Assembly (NCBI GenBank): GCA_030949565.1
Contig: JAUZSK010000035.1
Location: 1 to 35,941, forward strand
Direction: 5' to 3'
Origin: Enterobacterales bacterium
GTDB taxonomy: Bacteria > Pseudomonadota > Gammaproteobacteria > Enterobacterales > Kangiellaceae
DNA length: 35,941 bases
Shown here piece after piece: positions 20,349-29,749 of this stretch (the stretch's first letter is position 1; each line of letters opens with the position of its first letter). Both the position numbers and the translations under genes were made by a program. The notes below the pieces were generated by a model, which saw only the letters and a program-made list of their open reading frames with translations, searched no databases and was not told the DNA's origin.

Positions 20349-21377
20349 TTAAGAATGCACCGGTGTTGAATAAAATAAACAATCCTTGGTTGCAATTTCT
20401 GGGTGGTTAGTGACCATAAACAATTGCTGATCACTCGCCGCATAAAGTTGGCCTTGTTTATATTGAATAAGGTGTGTGATTAATTCTTTGCCCAAATGAT
20501 TTTGCGCTGAAAGTAGATTGCTTTCCTTGGATTGACACCAACCAATAAACTCACCTTTTTCTAAAGTACGATGATTAAAATCTTCGATATCTTGTCGCAA
20601 AGTAATATCAGTGGTAGCTAAAGGTTGATTTGCAAAACCGACAGACGCATCATTTGTAAGGGCTACTCTTACCGGGTTTTTATAAATAATAACATTGAGT
20701 TTATCATTATCAAAAACATGTGTTTTCTGAAAAAACATTTGTAAACCATTGGTAGCTATCGTATGGGATGTTTTATCGTTGGCACCACCACATTCAACGG
20801 TGATAATGGGGGCGCCGAGGTCCTGCTCCATAATTGCACCCACTTCAAGCTCTGTAATAATTATCTTTTGATTAAATAATGCCGCAAGTTCTAAATGCTG
20901 ACTGTTATCATTGACACTGACTGAAAAAGATGGGCTAGCGCCGGAAGTGTTGTGGATATCAATGATGGCTTCAGGAGATACTTCTTTAACCAGTTGCATG
21001 ATTTTGCTAGCACGTTGAGCTACCGGAGAAGGCAGTCCTCGTGGATGTGAAAAAAAACGATTTAGATCATAGCTATTGTTAATAAAACGATGGCTGAAAA
21101 GCGGCTTAAGTTGAGCCGCTTCGGGGTTGCAAATAATTATTCTCAAGTTAACGGCGGGTATTTGTTGTCCGGTTAGCCATAAATGAACCGCAATGAATCC
21201 TGAAGGTTCGTTACCGTGAATTAAAGTGGTAACCACTCGACAACGCGATTGGTCAACGCCATTGATATCAATAACTGTCAGCCCTTCTAATGAGCGCAGA
21301 AAGTCGATTGGTGCATCGGGGAAATCGTTTCGACTAGAATCATCAAAATAAAAGTAATGGCTGTTGAGAGGGATCAT
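20349..21377 (-). CDS. AstE/aspartoacylase-like M14 zinc hydrolase
   Basis: 342 residues from the ATG at 21377. The zinc site is visible as HGNEPSG (HxxE) and DIHNTSG; RFINNSYDLNRFF and VECGG are other succinylglutamate desuccinylase/aspartoacylase blocks. Such enzymes remove an acyl group from an N-acyl amino acid. The start was chosen because ATG overlaps the stop of the upstream ligase gene as ATGA (21374-21377), with GGGAGCG upstream; an ATG at 21395 would add six residues and has no ribosome site. The arginine-degradation genes that accompany true astE are absent, so AstE activity is unlikely. Coupled translation with the GCS2-type gene implies a shared pathway. Confidence 0.82.
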   Translation of the reverse strand: MIPLNSHYFYFDDSSRNDFPDAPIDFLRSLEGLTVIDINGVDQSRCRVVTTLIHGNEPSGFIAVHLWLTGQQIPAVNLRIIICNPEAAQLKPLFSHRFINNSYDLNRFFSHPRGLPSPVAQRASKIMQLVKEVSPEAIIDIHNTSGASPSFSVSVNDNSQHLELAALFNQKIIITELEVGAIMEQDLGAPIITVECGGANDKTSHTIATNGLQMFFQKTHVFDNDKLNVIIYKNPVRVALTNDASVGFANQPLATTDITLRQDIEDFNHRTLEKGEFIGWCQSKESNLLSAQNHLGKELITHLIQYKQGQLYAASDQQLFMVTNHPEIATKDCLFYSTPVHS

Positions 21378-22861
21378 TTCCAACAACGCTCCCATTCACT
21401 AACCGGTTGCCCGGTCATTTGATTTTCAAAATAGCGATCAAGCATAGCCGCACAGGCTTTTTCATTGCTTTTGCTTTTCTGATAGTGCCTAAAGGTGCTT
21501 TTTATCCAGTTTGAGGCATTAATATTTTTAGCTAGTCGTCGATGAATTATATTGAGGTATTTGTCTCTTTCCTTTAGATCGACATTCAACATTTTTAATC
21601 CATCATTAGCGACAATCAGCATATCATCGATCACATTTCGAATCGGTACTTCAACCGGCTTGTTTTGATAGTTTTGAGGCCATAAAATAGTTGCGTTTAA
21701 ACCTTCTTTAGCGGCACGATAAAAATTATATTCGGCAAAACGGAAGGGTATTCGCGCCATGTATTCGTCAATTTTATTTTCTAGACCAACCGCCATGCCT
21801 ATAGAAAAAGCGGCATTAGCGCTCATGTCAAGAGCAGTAGGACCCGCTGGCAAAGCTCGAAATTCAATTCTCAAATGACCATTACCTTGATTAGAATAGA
21901 CTGCTCTATTCCATGGCCAGGTCGTTCCCATATGAAGGCTTAGCTCCGCTAATTTAGGCAATTTTCCTGAAACATGAAAGTCTTCTTCTTTGGCGAAAGT
22001 TTCAGGAAAAATTGGTTGGTAGAGATTAACCGTCTCAGCAAATAATTCCCAACCACTTTTGCGAACCCAACCATGACCAAAAGTCACTCTAGCCGGTTGC
22101 CGCCAACCGGTAGAATCGGCCATACGATTATCAATAGATTGTTTAAATAATACGACGCGGGTTTCATCCCAAAGACATTTACCTAAAAGCATTGGTGAAT
22201 TTGCAGCGACAGCCAGTGCCATCGGCAGAGTAAGTTGAGCGGTATTAAAGGTATTAGCGAATTTTTCTTTTTCAGTCATTAAATGAACTTGAAAGGAGGT
22301 GTTTGCGCCTTCGACACAAACTTCTGAGCTGGTGAAGTCCACCGACTCTTCACCATCAATTTTAATATGGAAAGGTTCGCCGCGTTGTTTGATTAACTCA
22401 CGGTTAAGTGATTTATAACGACCGAGTTCAGTCATGTTTTCATGGCAAAGGTCGGACTGTTTTAAGGTTGGTAATATACCGATTGCTAAGGGTCTAGTAT
22501 CAAACTGTGCGGCTGTTTGCCATAAGTAATTAAATTTATCCAACATCTCCTTGGTAATGGCGCTAAAAGGTTGGCCTTTTGCTTCGACTGGCGAAAGGTT
22601 TAATTCCAGATTAAATTTATTAAGCTCCGCTTGAAACTGAGGGTCATCGAGTTTTTGTAGTAATGCGAGATTAATAGGGCTTACTTCACCTTTTGGGTCC
22701 ATTAAATAGACCTCTAACTCTGCACCAATACATAGAGGATCTTTACCAAAAGTGGGCGATTCAATAAGTTCTTTTAGGATGTCCACTTGATCATGGATAC
22801 GGCGGTTAAATTTTTGGTAGTCTTCGGCGGAGTACTCGCGTTCAAACAATTCTTGCCCCAT
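21374..22861 (-). CDS. Glutamate-cysteine ligase-like (GCS2 superfamily) carboxylate-amine ligase
   Basis: About 495 residues. GAELEVYLMDPKGEVSPIN near residue 50 is the N-terminal acidic ATP/Mg block of the GCS2 superfamily; NTSFQVHLMTEKE, MALAVAANSPMLLGK, HLRIEFRALPAGPT and AFSIGMAVGLENKI follow the family order. The fold joins a carboxylate to an amine with ATP, as in gamma-glutamylcysteine synthesis, but the family also holds YbdK-like and specialised ligases. The start ATG at 22861 has AAGGA six bases ahead; a TTG at 22876 is unlikely. It is the first gene of the three-gene unit with the M14 hydrolase (4 bp overlap) and the Ntn acylase. It is longer than YbdK (about 370), and the true cellular substrate is not known; gshA should not be assumed. 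Confidence 0.75.
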   Translation of the reverse strand: MGQELFEREYSAEDYQKFNRRIHDQVDILKELIESPTFGKDPLCIGAELEVYLMDPKGEVSPINLALLQKLDDPQFQAELNKFNLELNLSPVEAKGQPFSAITKEMLDKFNYLWQTAAQFDTRPLAIGILPTLKQSDLCHENMTELGRYKSLNRELIKQRGEPFHIKIDGEESVDFTSSEVCVEGANTSFQVHLMTEKEKFANTFNTAQLTLPMALAVAANSPMLLGKCLWDETRVVLFKQSIDNRMADSTGWRQPARVTFGHGWVRKSGWELFAETVNLYQPIFPETFAKEEDFHVSGKLPKLAELSLHMGTTWPWNRAVYSNQGNGHLRIEFRALPAGPTALDMSANAAFSIGMAVGLENKIDEYMARIPFRFAEYNFYRAAKEGLNATILWPQNYQNKPVEVPIRNVIDDMLIVANDGLKMLNVDLKERDKYLNIIHRRLAKNINASNWIKSTFRHYQKSKSNEKACAAMLDRYFENQMTGQPVSEWERCWK

Positions 22862-23009
22862 AGTGATTCCTTGCAAAGTGGATGCTCGCTAGATTTGAGT
22901 CTTTTTATAGCTTGCGTGAGATAATATAACAAATTATTCTTATATAAACAGGCTTTTTTGAACTCTTGTTAGCGAATGCTTCAAAATATTTTCACTTGTT
23001 TCAACAAGG

Positions 23010-23468
23010 CTAGAACTGTTTGACGGCTTCGAGGACCGCATCTACATGACCTTTGACTTTTACTTTTCGCCACTCTGCGACTAGTTTTCCGTTTGTATTG
23101 AACAGAAAACTACTGCGCTCGATCCCCATATATTCTCGACCGTAAAGTTTTTTTAGTTTAATGACATCAAATGCTTTACACAGAATTTCATCTGGATCGG
23201 ATATTAGTTCAAAGGGGAAGCCTTGTTTCGTCTTAAAATTATTATGGGATTTAATTGATTCTCTGGAGACTCCGAGGATTTTAGTATTTAGCTGGTTAAA
23301 TGCTTGGATATTCTGCTTAAAATCTAATCCTTCAGTGGTACAACCGGGAGTGCTATCTTTAGGGTAAAAATAAACCACTAGATTAACTTTTCCTAGATCG
23401 GCAAATTTGGTGATTGACTCATCTGTGGTAGTTAGCTGGATATCCGGGATTTGGTCACCAATTTTCAT
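23010..23468 (-). CDS. bcp: Bcp/PrxQ-type thiol peroxidase
   Basis: 152 residues, thioredoxin fold peroxiredoxin that reduces hydroperoxides with thioredoxin. The active site FYPKDSTPGCTTEGLDF carries the peroxidatic Cys at about 43. Unlike E. coli Bcp, there is no Cys five residues later (position 48 falls in TEGLDF), so a 1-Cys mechanism or another resolving thiol must be used; one more Cys lies at LCKAF. FPFELISDPD and GIERSSFLFN are PrxQ family blocks. AAAAGGAATA lies just ahead of the ATG. Same strand as pyk, 84 bp downstream of its stop. Confidence 0.9.
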   Translation of the reverse strand: MKIGDQIPDIQLTTTDESITKFADLGKVNLVVYFYPKDSTPGCTTEGLDFKQNIQAFNQLNTKILGVSRESIKSHNNFKTKQGFPFELISDPDEILCKAFDVIKLKKLYGREYMGIERSSFLFNTNGKLVAEWRKVKVKGHVDAVLEAVKQF

Positions 23469-23512
23469 TATTATTCCTTTTATTAGGTTTTTCGGCTTGT
23501 CGTTTTGTTTAA

Positions 23513-23532
23513 CTGACTTTTAATTAGTCAGC
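23513..23532. repeat. Perfect 6-bp inverted repeat between pyk and bcp
   Basis: CTGACT, eight-base AT loop, AGTCAG. It lies 20 bp downstream of the pyk stop on the minus strand, but no T-run follows in that direction, so it is not a typical terminator. It may be only a weak stem. Confidence 0.35.
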
Positions 23533-23552
23533 AATAACCTGATTGAATTAAT

Positions 23553-25004
23553 TTAGACGATATCACCGACTTTGAGTATCTTAAGCGCGTTGGTACCACC
23601 AAGTATACCCATATGGTCACCTTTAGTTAATAGCACCAGATCGCCATCTTCCAGATCAATAAAATTCTTGATTTCTTCAATGGCTAGACGATTGACATCT
23701 AATCGAGCCAAAACGGTCGGATCAAACTGTATCGCTTCGACACCACGATATAATGCCATTTTTCTTTGAGTTCGCTCGAGCCGTGTGAGAGCAAAAATGG
23801 GGATGCCGCTACGAATACGCGACATTAACAGAGGGGTGGAGCCTGATTCAGTTAAACAAGCAATGGCTTTAATGCCCTTAAGATGATTGGCTGCATACAT
23901 GGTTGCCATGGCAATTGTTTCATCAATATTATCCCACTCTAACTCAACTCGATGGCCGGAAATTTTGTTGGTTCGTTCCTTTTCCGCGCCTAAACAAACG
24001 CGTGATACGGCTTCAACCACTCGAATAGGGTGGTCACCCATGGCTGTTTCACCGGAAAGCATCACCGCATCGGTACCATCTAATACAGCATTTGCCACGT
24101 CAAATACTTCTGCGCGAGTTGGGATGGCGTTGGTTATCATTGATTCCATCATTTGGGTTGCGGTAATGACTGCGCGGTCTAAGGTTCGTGCACGGCGAAT
24201 AATTTTCTTCTGTACACCAATTAATTCTGCGTCACCAATTTCGACACCAAGATCACCGCGAGCAACCATCACGGCGGCAGAGGCAATGATAATCTCATCG
24301 AGAATTTTATCATCTGCTACGGTTTCCGCTCGTTCTATTTTCGCTACCATGCCACATTGACAACCGGCTTCTTTTGCCAGTTTTTCAGCAAGCTTGATAT
24401 CATCCGCAGTCCGAGGGAAGGACACAGCAAGGTAATCCACATCCATTAACGCGGCTGTCTTGATGTCGTTAATATCTTTTTCTGTTAGCGCCGGCGCTGA
24501 TAATCCACCACCTTTGCGGTTAATGCCTTTGTTATTGGAAAGCAGACCACCAATAACGACGTTAGTATGAATTTTATTGCCTTCAATTTTATCGACTTTT
24601 AATTCTAAGCGACCATCATCGAGCAGTAGTATATCGCCAACTCTACAATCTTGAGGCAGTTCTTTATAATCGATGCTGACTTGATTAATATCGCCATTGG
24701 TTTCATCAAGATCAGCGTCTAAAATAAAGGTTTGCCCTTTATCTAGCAGGATTTTGTCATTTTTAAAGCGAGAAATACGTATTTTAGGTCCTTGTAGATC
24801 ACCTAGAATCGCTACATTGAGTGATAATCTTGCTGCAACTTTACGAATTAAGCGTGCTCGTTCAATATGATCTTCAGCGCTGCCATGGGAGAAATTCATC
24901 CGTACCACATTCGCTCCGGCCTTTAACAGTGCTTCTAAATCCTTCTCATCATTAGTGGAAGGTCCGAGAGTGGTGACTATTTTTGTTCGGCGTAGCAAAA
25001 TCAT
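23553..25004 (-). CDS. pyk: Pyruvate kinase (PykA/type II-like)
   Basis: 483 residues. Converts phosphoenolpyruvate and ADP to pyruvate and ATP, last step of glycolysis. [109 protein letters not shown] and [17 protein letters not shown] cover the catalytic barrel with K, Mg and substrate residues; the C-terminal regulatory domain ends near [19 protein letters not shown]. The sequence is closer to E. coli PykA (AMP-activated) than PykF by block similarity. The frame is intact. The start is uncertain: AAGGAG is one base ahead of the ATG at 25004 and seven bases ahead of a TTG at 24998, so initiation may be at the TTG (MLRRTK). Confidence 0.93.
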   Translation of the reverse strand: MILLRRTKIVTTLGPSTNDEKDLEALLKAGANVVRMNFSHGSAEDHIERARLIRKVAARLSLNVAILGDLQGPKIRISRFKNDKILLDKGQTFILDADLDETNGDINQVSIDYKELPQDCRVGDILLLDDGRLELKVDKIEGNKIHTNVVIGGLLSNNKGINRKGGGLSAPALTEKDINDIKTAALMDVDYLAVSFPRTADDIKLAEKLAKEAGCQCGMVAKIERAETVADDKILDEIIIASAAVMVARGDLGVEIGDAELIGVQKKIIRRARTLDRAVITATQMMESMITNAIPTRAEVFDVANAVLDGTDAVMLSGETAMGDHPIRVVEAVSRVCLGAEKERTNKISGHRVELEWDNIDETIAMATMYAANHLKGIKAIACLTESGSTPLLMSRIRSGIPIFALTRLERTQRKMALYRGVEAIQFDPTVLARLDVNRLAIEEIKNFIDLEDGDLVLLTKGDHMGILGGTNALKILKVGDIV

Positions 25005-25144
25005 GCTCCTTGGGACTGCCGTTTGGGTTGGCGTCTCATATCGGGTTTAAGCTTGGGAAAACGCTGCAACAGGGTAATTTTTGCAAATTATAATGTATTT
25101 TGCCTGAGATAGCAGTGGCTGTGAAATATTTATTTGTTCTAGAT

Positions 25145-25172
25145 CTTGAAAACATTGTGTAAGCCCCCATGT
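25145..25172 (+). promoter_or_regulatory. Sigma-32 heat-shock promoter of htpG
   Basis: CTTGAAA at 25145-25151, a 13 bp spacer, then CCCCATGT at 25165-25172. This matches the established sigma-32 consensus (CTTGAAA, 13-17 bp, CCCCATNT) at every defined position. It lies about 70 bp ahead of the htpG ATG, so htpG is expected to be induced by heat or misfolded protein through RpoH. Confidence 0.85.
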
Positions 25173-25244
25173 TACACATCATCATATTTTTTAAAGCATT
25201 TAACCTATTTATTAGAAAGCCCAAGGGCTAGGAGAACACAAGGT

Positions 25245-27169
25245 ATGACTGAAGTCGCTAATAAAGAAACCCATTCCTTTCAAACCGAAGTTAAACAACT
25301 TCTAAATTTGATGGTTCACTCGCTTTATAGCAATAAAGAGATATTTTTACGAGAATTAGTCTCCAATGCCGCCGATGCAGCGGATAAATTGCGTTTTGAA
25401 GCCTTATCTCACAAAGATTATTATGAAAATGATAGTGACCTTAAAATCCGTATTTCAACCGATAAAGAAGCCGGAACACTAACCATTAGTGATAATGGTA
25501 TTGGTATGACAAAGCAGGAAGTAATGGATAATCTTGGTACTATTGCGCGCTCTGGTACTTCAGAATTCATTAAACAGATGTCGAAGGAAGACAAGGCTGA
25601 TTCAAACCTAATCGGTCAGTTTGGTGTGGGTTTCTACTCTTCCTTTATCGTTGCCGACAGTGTTGAAGTAAGAACTCGTCGTGCAGGGGACCCTAAGGAT
25701 AAGGCTGTTAGTTGGATTTCTGCTGGTGATGGTGAGTTTAGTATTGAAACTATTGATAAGGAAGACCGTGGTACGGACATTATTTTAACTCTTAAAGACG
25801 AGGAAAAAGAATTCTTAGAACCTTGGCGTTTACGCTCTGTCATAAGCAAATATTCTGATCATATCTCGCTACCTGTCGAGATGGAAAAAATGGATATGGG
25901 GATGCCCGATGAGGATGATAAAAAGGAAGAGGATGAAGTTGTTGTACCTGAATATGAAGTAGTTAATAAGGCAACGGCATTGTGGAGTCGTCCTAAGTCA
26001 GAAATTAAGAAAAAGAATACCAAGAATTTTACAAACATATATCCCATGATTTTGCGGACCCATTAACTTGGTCGCATAATAAAGTTGAAGGCAAACTTGA
26101 GTACACAAGCCTTTTATATCTACCCAAAAAAGCGCCAATGGATCTTTGGAATCGTGATAAGCCTCGTGGTGTTAAACTTTATGTTCAGCGTGTGTTTATT
26201 ATGGATGATGCGGAGCAATTTTTACCGGTCTATTTAAGAATGGTAAGAGGTGTATTAGACTCAAATGATTTACCTCTCAATGTTTCTCGTGAAATTTTGC
26301 AAGACAAAGGCGCCACTCAAAGTTTAAGAAACGCTTGCGTTAAACGCGTATTAGGCATGCTCGAAAAGCTAGCTAAAAATAAGAAAAAAGATGATTACCA
26401 AGGCTTTTGGGATGAATTCGGTTCGGTGTTAAAAGAAGGTCTAGCAGAAGATTTTGCCAACAAAGACAAGATAGCCGGTTTATTACGTTTCGCATCAACT
26501 GAAAATGACGACGCCACTCAAAATGTATCTCTGGCCGATTATATTTCACGTATGAAACCCGAACAAGACAAGATTTATTACCTAGTAGCTGATAATTATG
26601 CCACCGCGAAAAGTAGCCCTCACCTTGAAATATATAAGAAAAAAGGTATTGAAGTTTTATTAATGATCGATCGCGTAGATGAGTGGGCGATGGGGAATTT
26701 AACTGAATTTGACAGTAAAAAGCTTCAAGCCATTACACAAGGTGATTTAGATCTTGGCGGGCTAGAATCAGAGCAAGATAAAGAAGCGGTTAAAAAGGCC
26801 AACGAAGATAACAGTGATTTGATTGAGAAAATCAAAGCCCAATTGGGAGATAAAGTGGAGGATGTCAAAGTATCGGGACGCTTAGCTGAGTCACCTGCTT
26901 GTGTGGTTTCAAACGATGGCGGTATGAGCTTACAAATGGCAAGAATGATGAAAGCTGCCGGACAACCCGTGCCAGAAATGAAACCGATCTTTGAGATCAA
27001 TGTGGAGCATGCGTTGGTTAAACAACTATCTGCTGAAATTTCAGATGAAGACTTCTCTGACTGGGTTGAATTATTATTTGATCAAGCGGTGTTATCCGAC
27101 AGTGGGCAACTAGAAGATCCTTCGGCATTTACGCAACGTCTTAATCGGTTGTTGTTGTTAAAGAAATAG
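25245..27169 (+). CDS. htpG: Hsp90-family chaperone HtpG, one apparent frameshift
   Basis: About 641 residues after repair, the normal HtpG length. The GHKL ATPase domain has [11 protein letters not shown] (Asn/Asp site), [19 protein letters not shown] and [15 protein letters not shown]. The middle domain has [20 protein letters not shown] and [11 protein letters not shown]. The last part dimerises and ends at [11 protein letters not shown] start at the ATG at 25245 ([16 protein letters not shown]), with AGGAG ten bases ahead; upstream codons are not conserved. The frame breaks in an A5 run at 26010-26014: adding one A gives [28 protein letters not shown], which joins the two halves exactly. 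The error is in a homopolymer inside a conserved block. Confidence 0.92.
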
Positions 27170-27202
27170 TGTTGAGTCATTTTATGCTATTTAATTGAGA
27201 AA

Positions 27203-27226
27203 AGAGGGCGTTAGCCCTCTTTTTTT
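27203..27226 (+). terminator. Rho-independent terminator after htpG
   Basis: A perfect stem AGAGGGC / GCCCTCT with loop GTTA, followed by six T (27221-27226), 33 bp after the htpG stop. It also marks the edge of the accessory island that follows. Confidence 0.93.
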
Positions 27227-27403
27227 ATCTAGAGCTAGGTCGAATTAGAATATCTAAAATTGCTGTAAAGTATAGAGTGCATGCCTTATACTATTTCAAA
27301 ACCAATATTAAAATCGCTATAGAGCAACACAAAAAGCTTTTTAAAACCATACTAAAGCAGTCGAAAGCGCCGTTTAGCGGCTCAGATTAACCAAAAGTAG
27401 TGA

Positions 27404-28453
27404 GAATGCCGTATTTGTGCCATCCGCGACCGAATCAGTTTTGATGAGCAGGGCAATCTACTGCAACACCACAGTTATGATCCCTTCGGCAAGCCGCGAG
27501 ATGGACGATTAAGGGATAATTTCACCTATAACTTAACCAGCAATGCTCTCAGTCAGCCTATCGGTGCAAATATCCTCGGCTCAGAGGCCACCAACCGCGG
27601 TTTTACCGATCATGAACATTTAGACGATGCACAGTTGATCCACATGAATGGACGGGTGTATGATTACAACCTCGGACGGTTTTTGAGTGTTGATCCCTTT
27701 ATACAAGCACCGGGTAATTCACAGTCAATGAACCCTTATTCATACATTATGAATAACCCATTGGCGGGGACGGATCCGAGTGGGTACGCCGCAGATATAG
27801 ACCAAGACAAATTAGAAGTCAAAGTTACGAGCCAATCAAGAACCCGTAGTGCGCCAACAGGCTCAAGAATAAAAAGAGATACCTCTCGAACCATCACTGC
27901 AACGGTAACCGATGAGAGTGGAAAGTCGAGTAATTATGTCTACACGGTAGCACGCAATGGGAGTGAAAGGGCTTTCAAAATAACGCCGAAAACATTAAAG
28001 CTGGATAATACGGATTTAGGTTCAAAAGGGCAGGTGGGTGTTGGCACCAATGGGGATAAAGGCGAAGTAAGTGTTGAGGGTAGCGCGGGTATTAGAAATA
28101 GAGGCCCTCAAAAAGTAAGGCATAATTTCGTCACTCAAACGGGTGAAGGGATGGGGTGGGATGATCCTAATGATGCTGTAAAGGCCTTTTATTTAGCCAA
28201 CGAAGCGTTGTACCAAAGTGCTAAGAAAAATAAAGAAATTCTTGGTTGGCTTATTCAAGGTAGTGATAAAAAATATTACTTCACCGATGCAGTTCGAGTT
28301 CGTGATGAGTATAAGTTTGTCGGTAGTATCTTTGACGCTGATGGTAATAAATTAGGAAGTCAGATTAGCCTTCGAGGACCAGTAAAAGGTGTTTCAAAAA
28401 TAATAGACAGGCAGAAATCAGAAGATATCTTCCTTGAATCGCGCTTTTTCTGA
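27404..28453 (+). pseudogene. Rhs-family C-terminal remnant with a variable tip
   Basis: An N-terminally truncated Rhs protein. From 27422 the frame reads IRDRISFDEQGNLLQHHSYDPFGKPRDG, then RGFTDHEHLDDAQLIHMNGRVYD, YNLGRFLSVDPFIQAPGN and PYSYIMNNPLAGTDPSGY. These are the canonical Rhs core end, which normally closes a long YD-repeat shell. No core start, no start codon for the shell, and the YD repeats are missing; the core is cut at about 27390, where another frame briefly shows LTKSSENAVFV. After DPSGYA (about 27790) a non-core tip of about 220 residues follows: Ser/Thr-rich, then DAVKAFYLANEALYQSAKKN and LGWLIQGSDKKYYFTDAVRV, which vaguely recall DUF4329. Toxin activity is not shown. No partner gene lies directly after it: a convergent transposase gene follows. 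Translation from a TTG at 27635 or ATG at 27644 is possible but unproven. Confidence 0.85.
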
Positions 28454-28739
28454 GGCTTGGTGATGAAATTAATTATTTTTGCAGGACGGAAGGCGTTTTG
28501 TTTGAATATCGCTTAATTATCCGAATTTCAGGCGAGGTTCAATCTCCTAGGTGCTAAGAAAGGCATTACGATGATGGATTTTACTTTTTGTGTTGTTAAA
28601 TCATTAATTTCCGGCAGGTTAAAGCCTTTTAACCATTTTTTCTTTAATTCTTCAGCTTTTTGTTGCAATAAAATCAGTTTACCAACGAAATAACCTTGAT
28701 GTGTACCAAAGTCTTGTACTTGTCCGAGCCATTGATTGG
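28396..28739. repeat. Direct repeat copy A (about 345 bp), partner at 30428-30773
   Basis: Starts at AAAAATAATAGACAGGCAG and ends at ATTGATTGG. Contains the last 19 codons of the Rhs tip frame, the 74 bp between the genes and the last 70 codons of the transposase. Copy B is nearly identical with scattered substitutions and small indels, so the duplication is not fresh. Confidence 0.9.
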
Positions 28740-29559
28740 GTTGTAGATTGAGATGAGCGAGGGTGGACTCGATATGGGCAGGCATTTTTGATTTGTTGGG
28801 GTAGGCTATGGATTTTCCGCTCCATTCCACCAGCTCGATATAGTCTTTCAGTTTCAAAACCATAGAGCGGTTTTTAATTTCACCGGAAAGGCTTTTGACG
28901 GCTTGATTGAGTTGCGCCTCCGTCATGTTTTTAACTCGTTTTTGAATACTGGTATGGTCGCTTTCTTCCAGCGTTTTAGTCATGTTGGCACGAATGGGGT
29001 TTAGGTCAACATAGGCCATGCAGGTAAGCAGTGCAGCTTCATCTAATAATGCTTGGGATTTAAAGCGACTCTCCCAGAAATGACCGCTGACAAAATCCTC
29101 TTTATTACTCATCTTGGCAATGGGCTCATTAATTCGACTCATCAGCCAAGACAGGCTACCAAGCCTGTTTCTAATGGTCTTTAACTGTCTCGGATTATTA
29201 ACGATAGCATCTAGTTTTAAGTCCCGTTGCTGTTGATACTTGGGTTTATCCAGCTTACCAGGATAAGCCTTTAGCCATCGCTCAGCGACCTCTAAATCAG
29301 TCCATTGATTGGGCGCTTTTGGGTCAAAGTAAACGACAAGGTGATAGTGGTTGCTCATAACCGCATAAGCATAAACCTCAATGGCAAATACATTCGCCAG
29401 CTCCAATATTCGGTTTTCAATCCATTGGCGACGATGTTCATAAGAGCGCCCAGACTCTTTATCCATACCGCACAGAAAAGTCCGCCGAACGCAACGGCTC
29501 ATCAGGTGATAATAACCCGCATTTTCATCATCTATTAATTCACTGCGCTTGATTGCCAT
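28528..29559 (-). CDS. RAYT/Y1-type (IS200-like) transposase
   Basis: 343 residues. The HUH signature is in SNHYHLVVYFD (about residues 68-78), with YHLMSRCVRRTFLCG before it and GHFWESRFKSQALLDEAALLTCMAYVDLNPIRA after it. These blocks are typical of REP-associated tyrosine transposases (TnpA_REP, PF01797), single-strand nicking enzymes that use an active-site tyrosine. RAYTs are usually single-copy and domesticated, not flanked by inverted repeats. I could not identify clear REP palindromes next to it. It faces the Rhs remnant (74 bp apart, convergent), and its last 70 codons are duplicated at 30560-30773. The frame is intact, which suggests it is functional or recently so. Confidence 0.85.
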   Translation of the reverse strand: MAIKRSELIDDENAGYYHLMSRCVRRTFLCGMDKESGRSYEHRRQWIENRILELANVFAIEVYAYAVMSNHYHLVVYFDPKAPNQWTDLEVAERWLKAYPGKLDKPKYQQQRDLKLDAIVNNPRQLKTIRNRLGSLSWLMSRINEPIAKMSNKEDFVSGHFWESRFKSQALLDEAALLTCMAYVDLNPIRANMTKTLEESDHTSIQKRVKNMTEAQLNQAVKSLSGEIKNRSMVLKLKDYIELVEWSGKSIAYPNKSKMPAHIESTLAHLNLQPNQWLGQVQDFGTHQGYFVGKLILLQQKAEELKKKWLKGFNLPEINDLTTQKVKSIIVMPFLAPRRLNLA

Positions 29560-29749
29560 GTTTCATCCTTGAAGAAAATTCCATAAAGCCAATAATAACA
29601 GCAATCAGCCACTCACTTTGTAAGCCATTTCTGCAATGCGTGTAGGAAATTGACCCGGATTGTTGTAGGATATTAGCCATAGTTTGAGTGTCTGTTATAT
29701 TTTCATGCCATGCCTAAATCCTTATGGAACCAAATAGGAGATAAATATT

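Noticed and set aside
23887..24360. Long plus-strand open frame opposite pyk
   Set aside because: Low-complexity Ser/Ala/Thr composition typical of an antisense shadow of a conserved gene; no ribosome site or family match.
27371..27383. GCCG-TTTAG-CGGC palindrome before the Rhs remnant, as a RAYT-linked REP element
   Set aside because: Only four paired bases, a single copy, and no GTAG-type foot next to it; not enough to call a REP.
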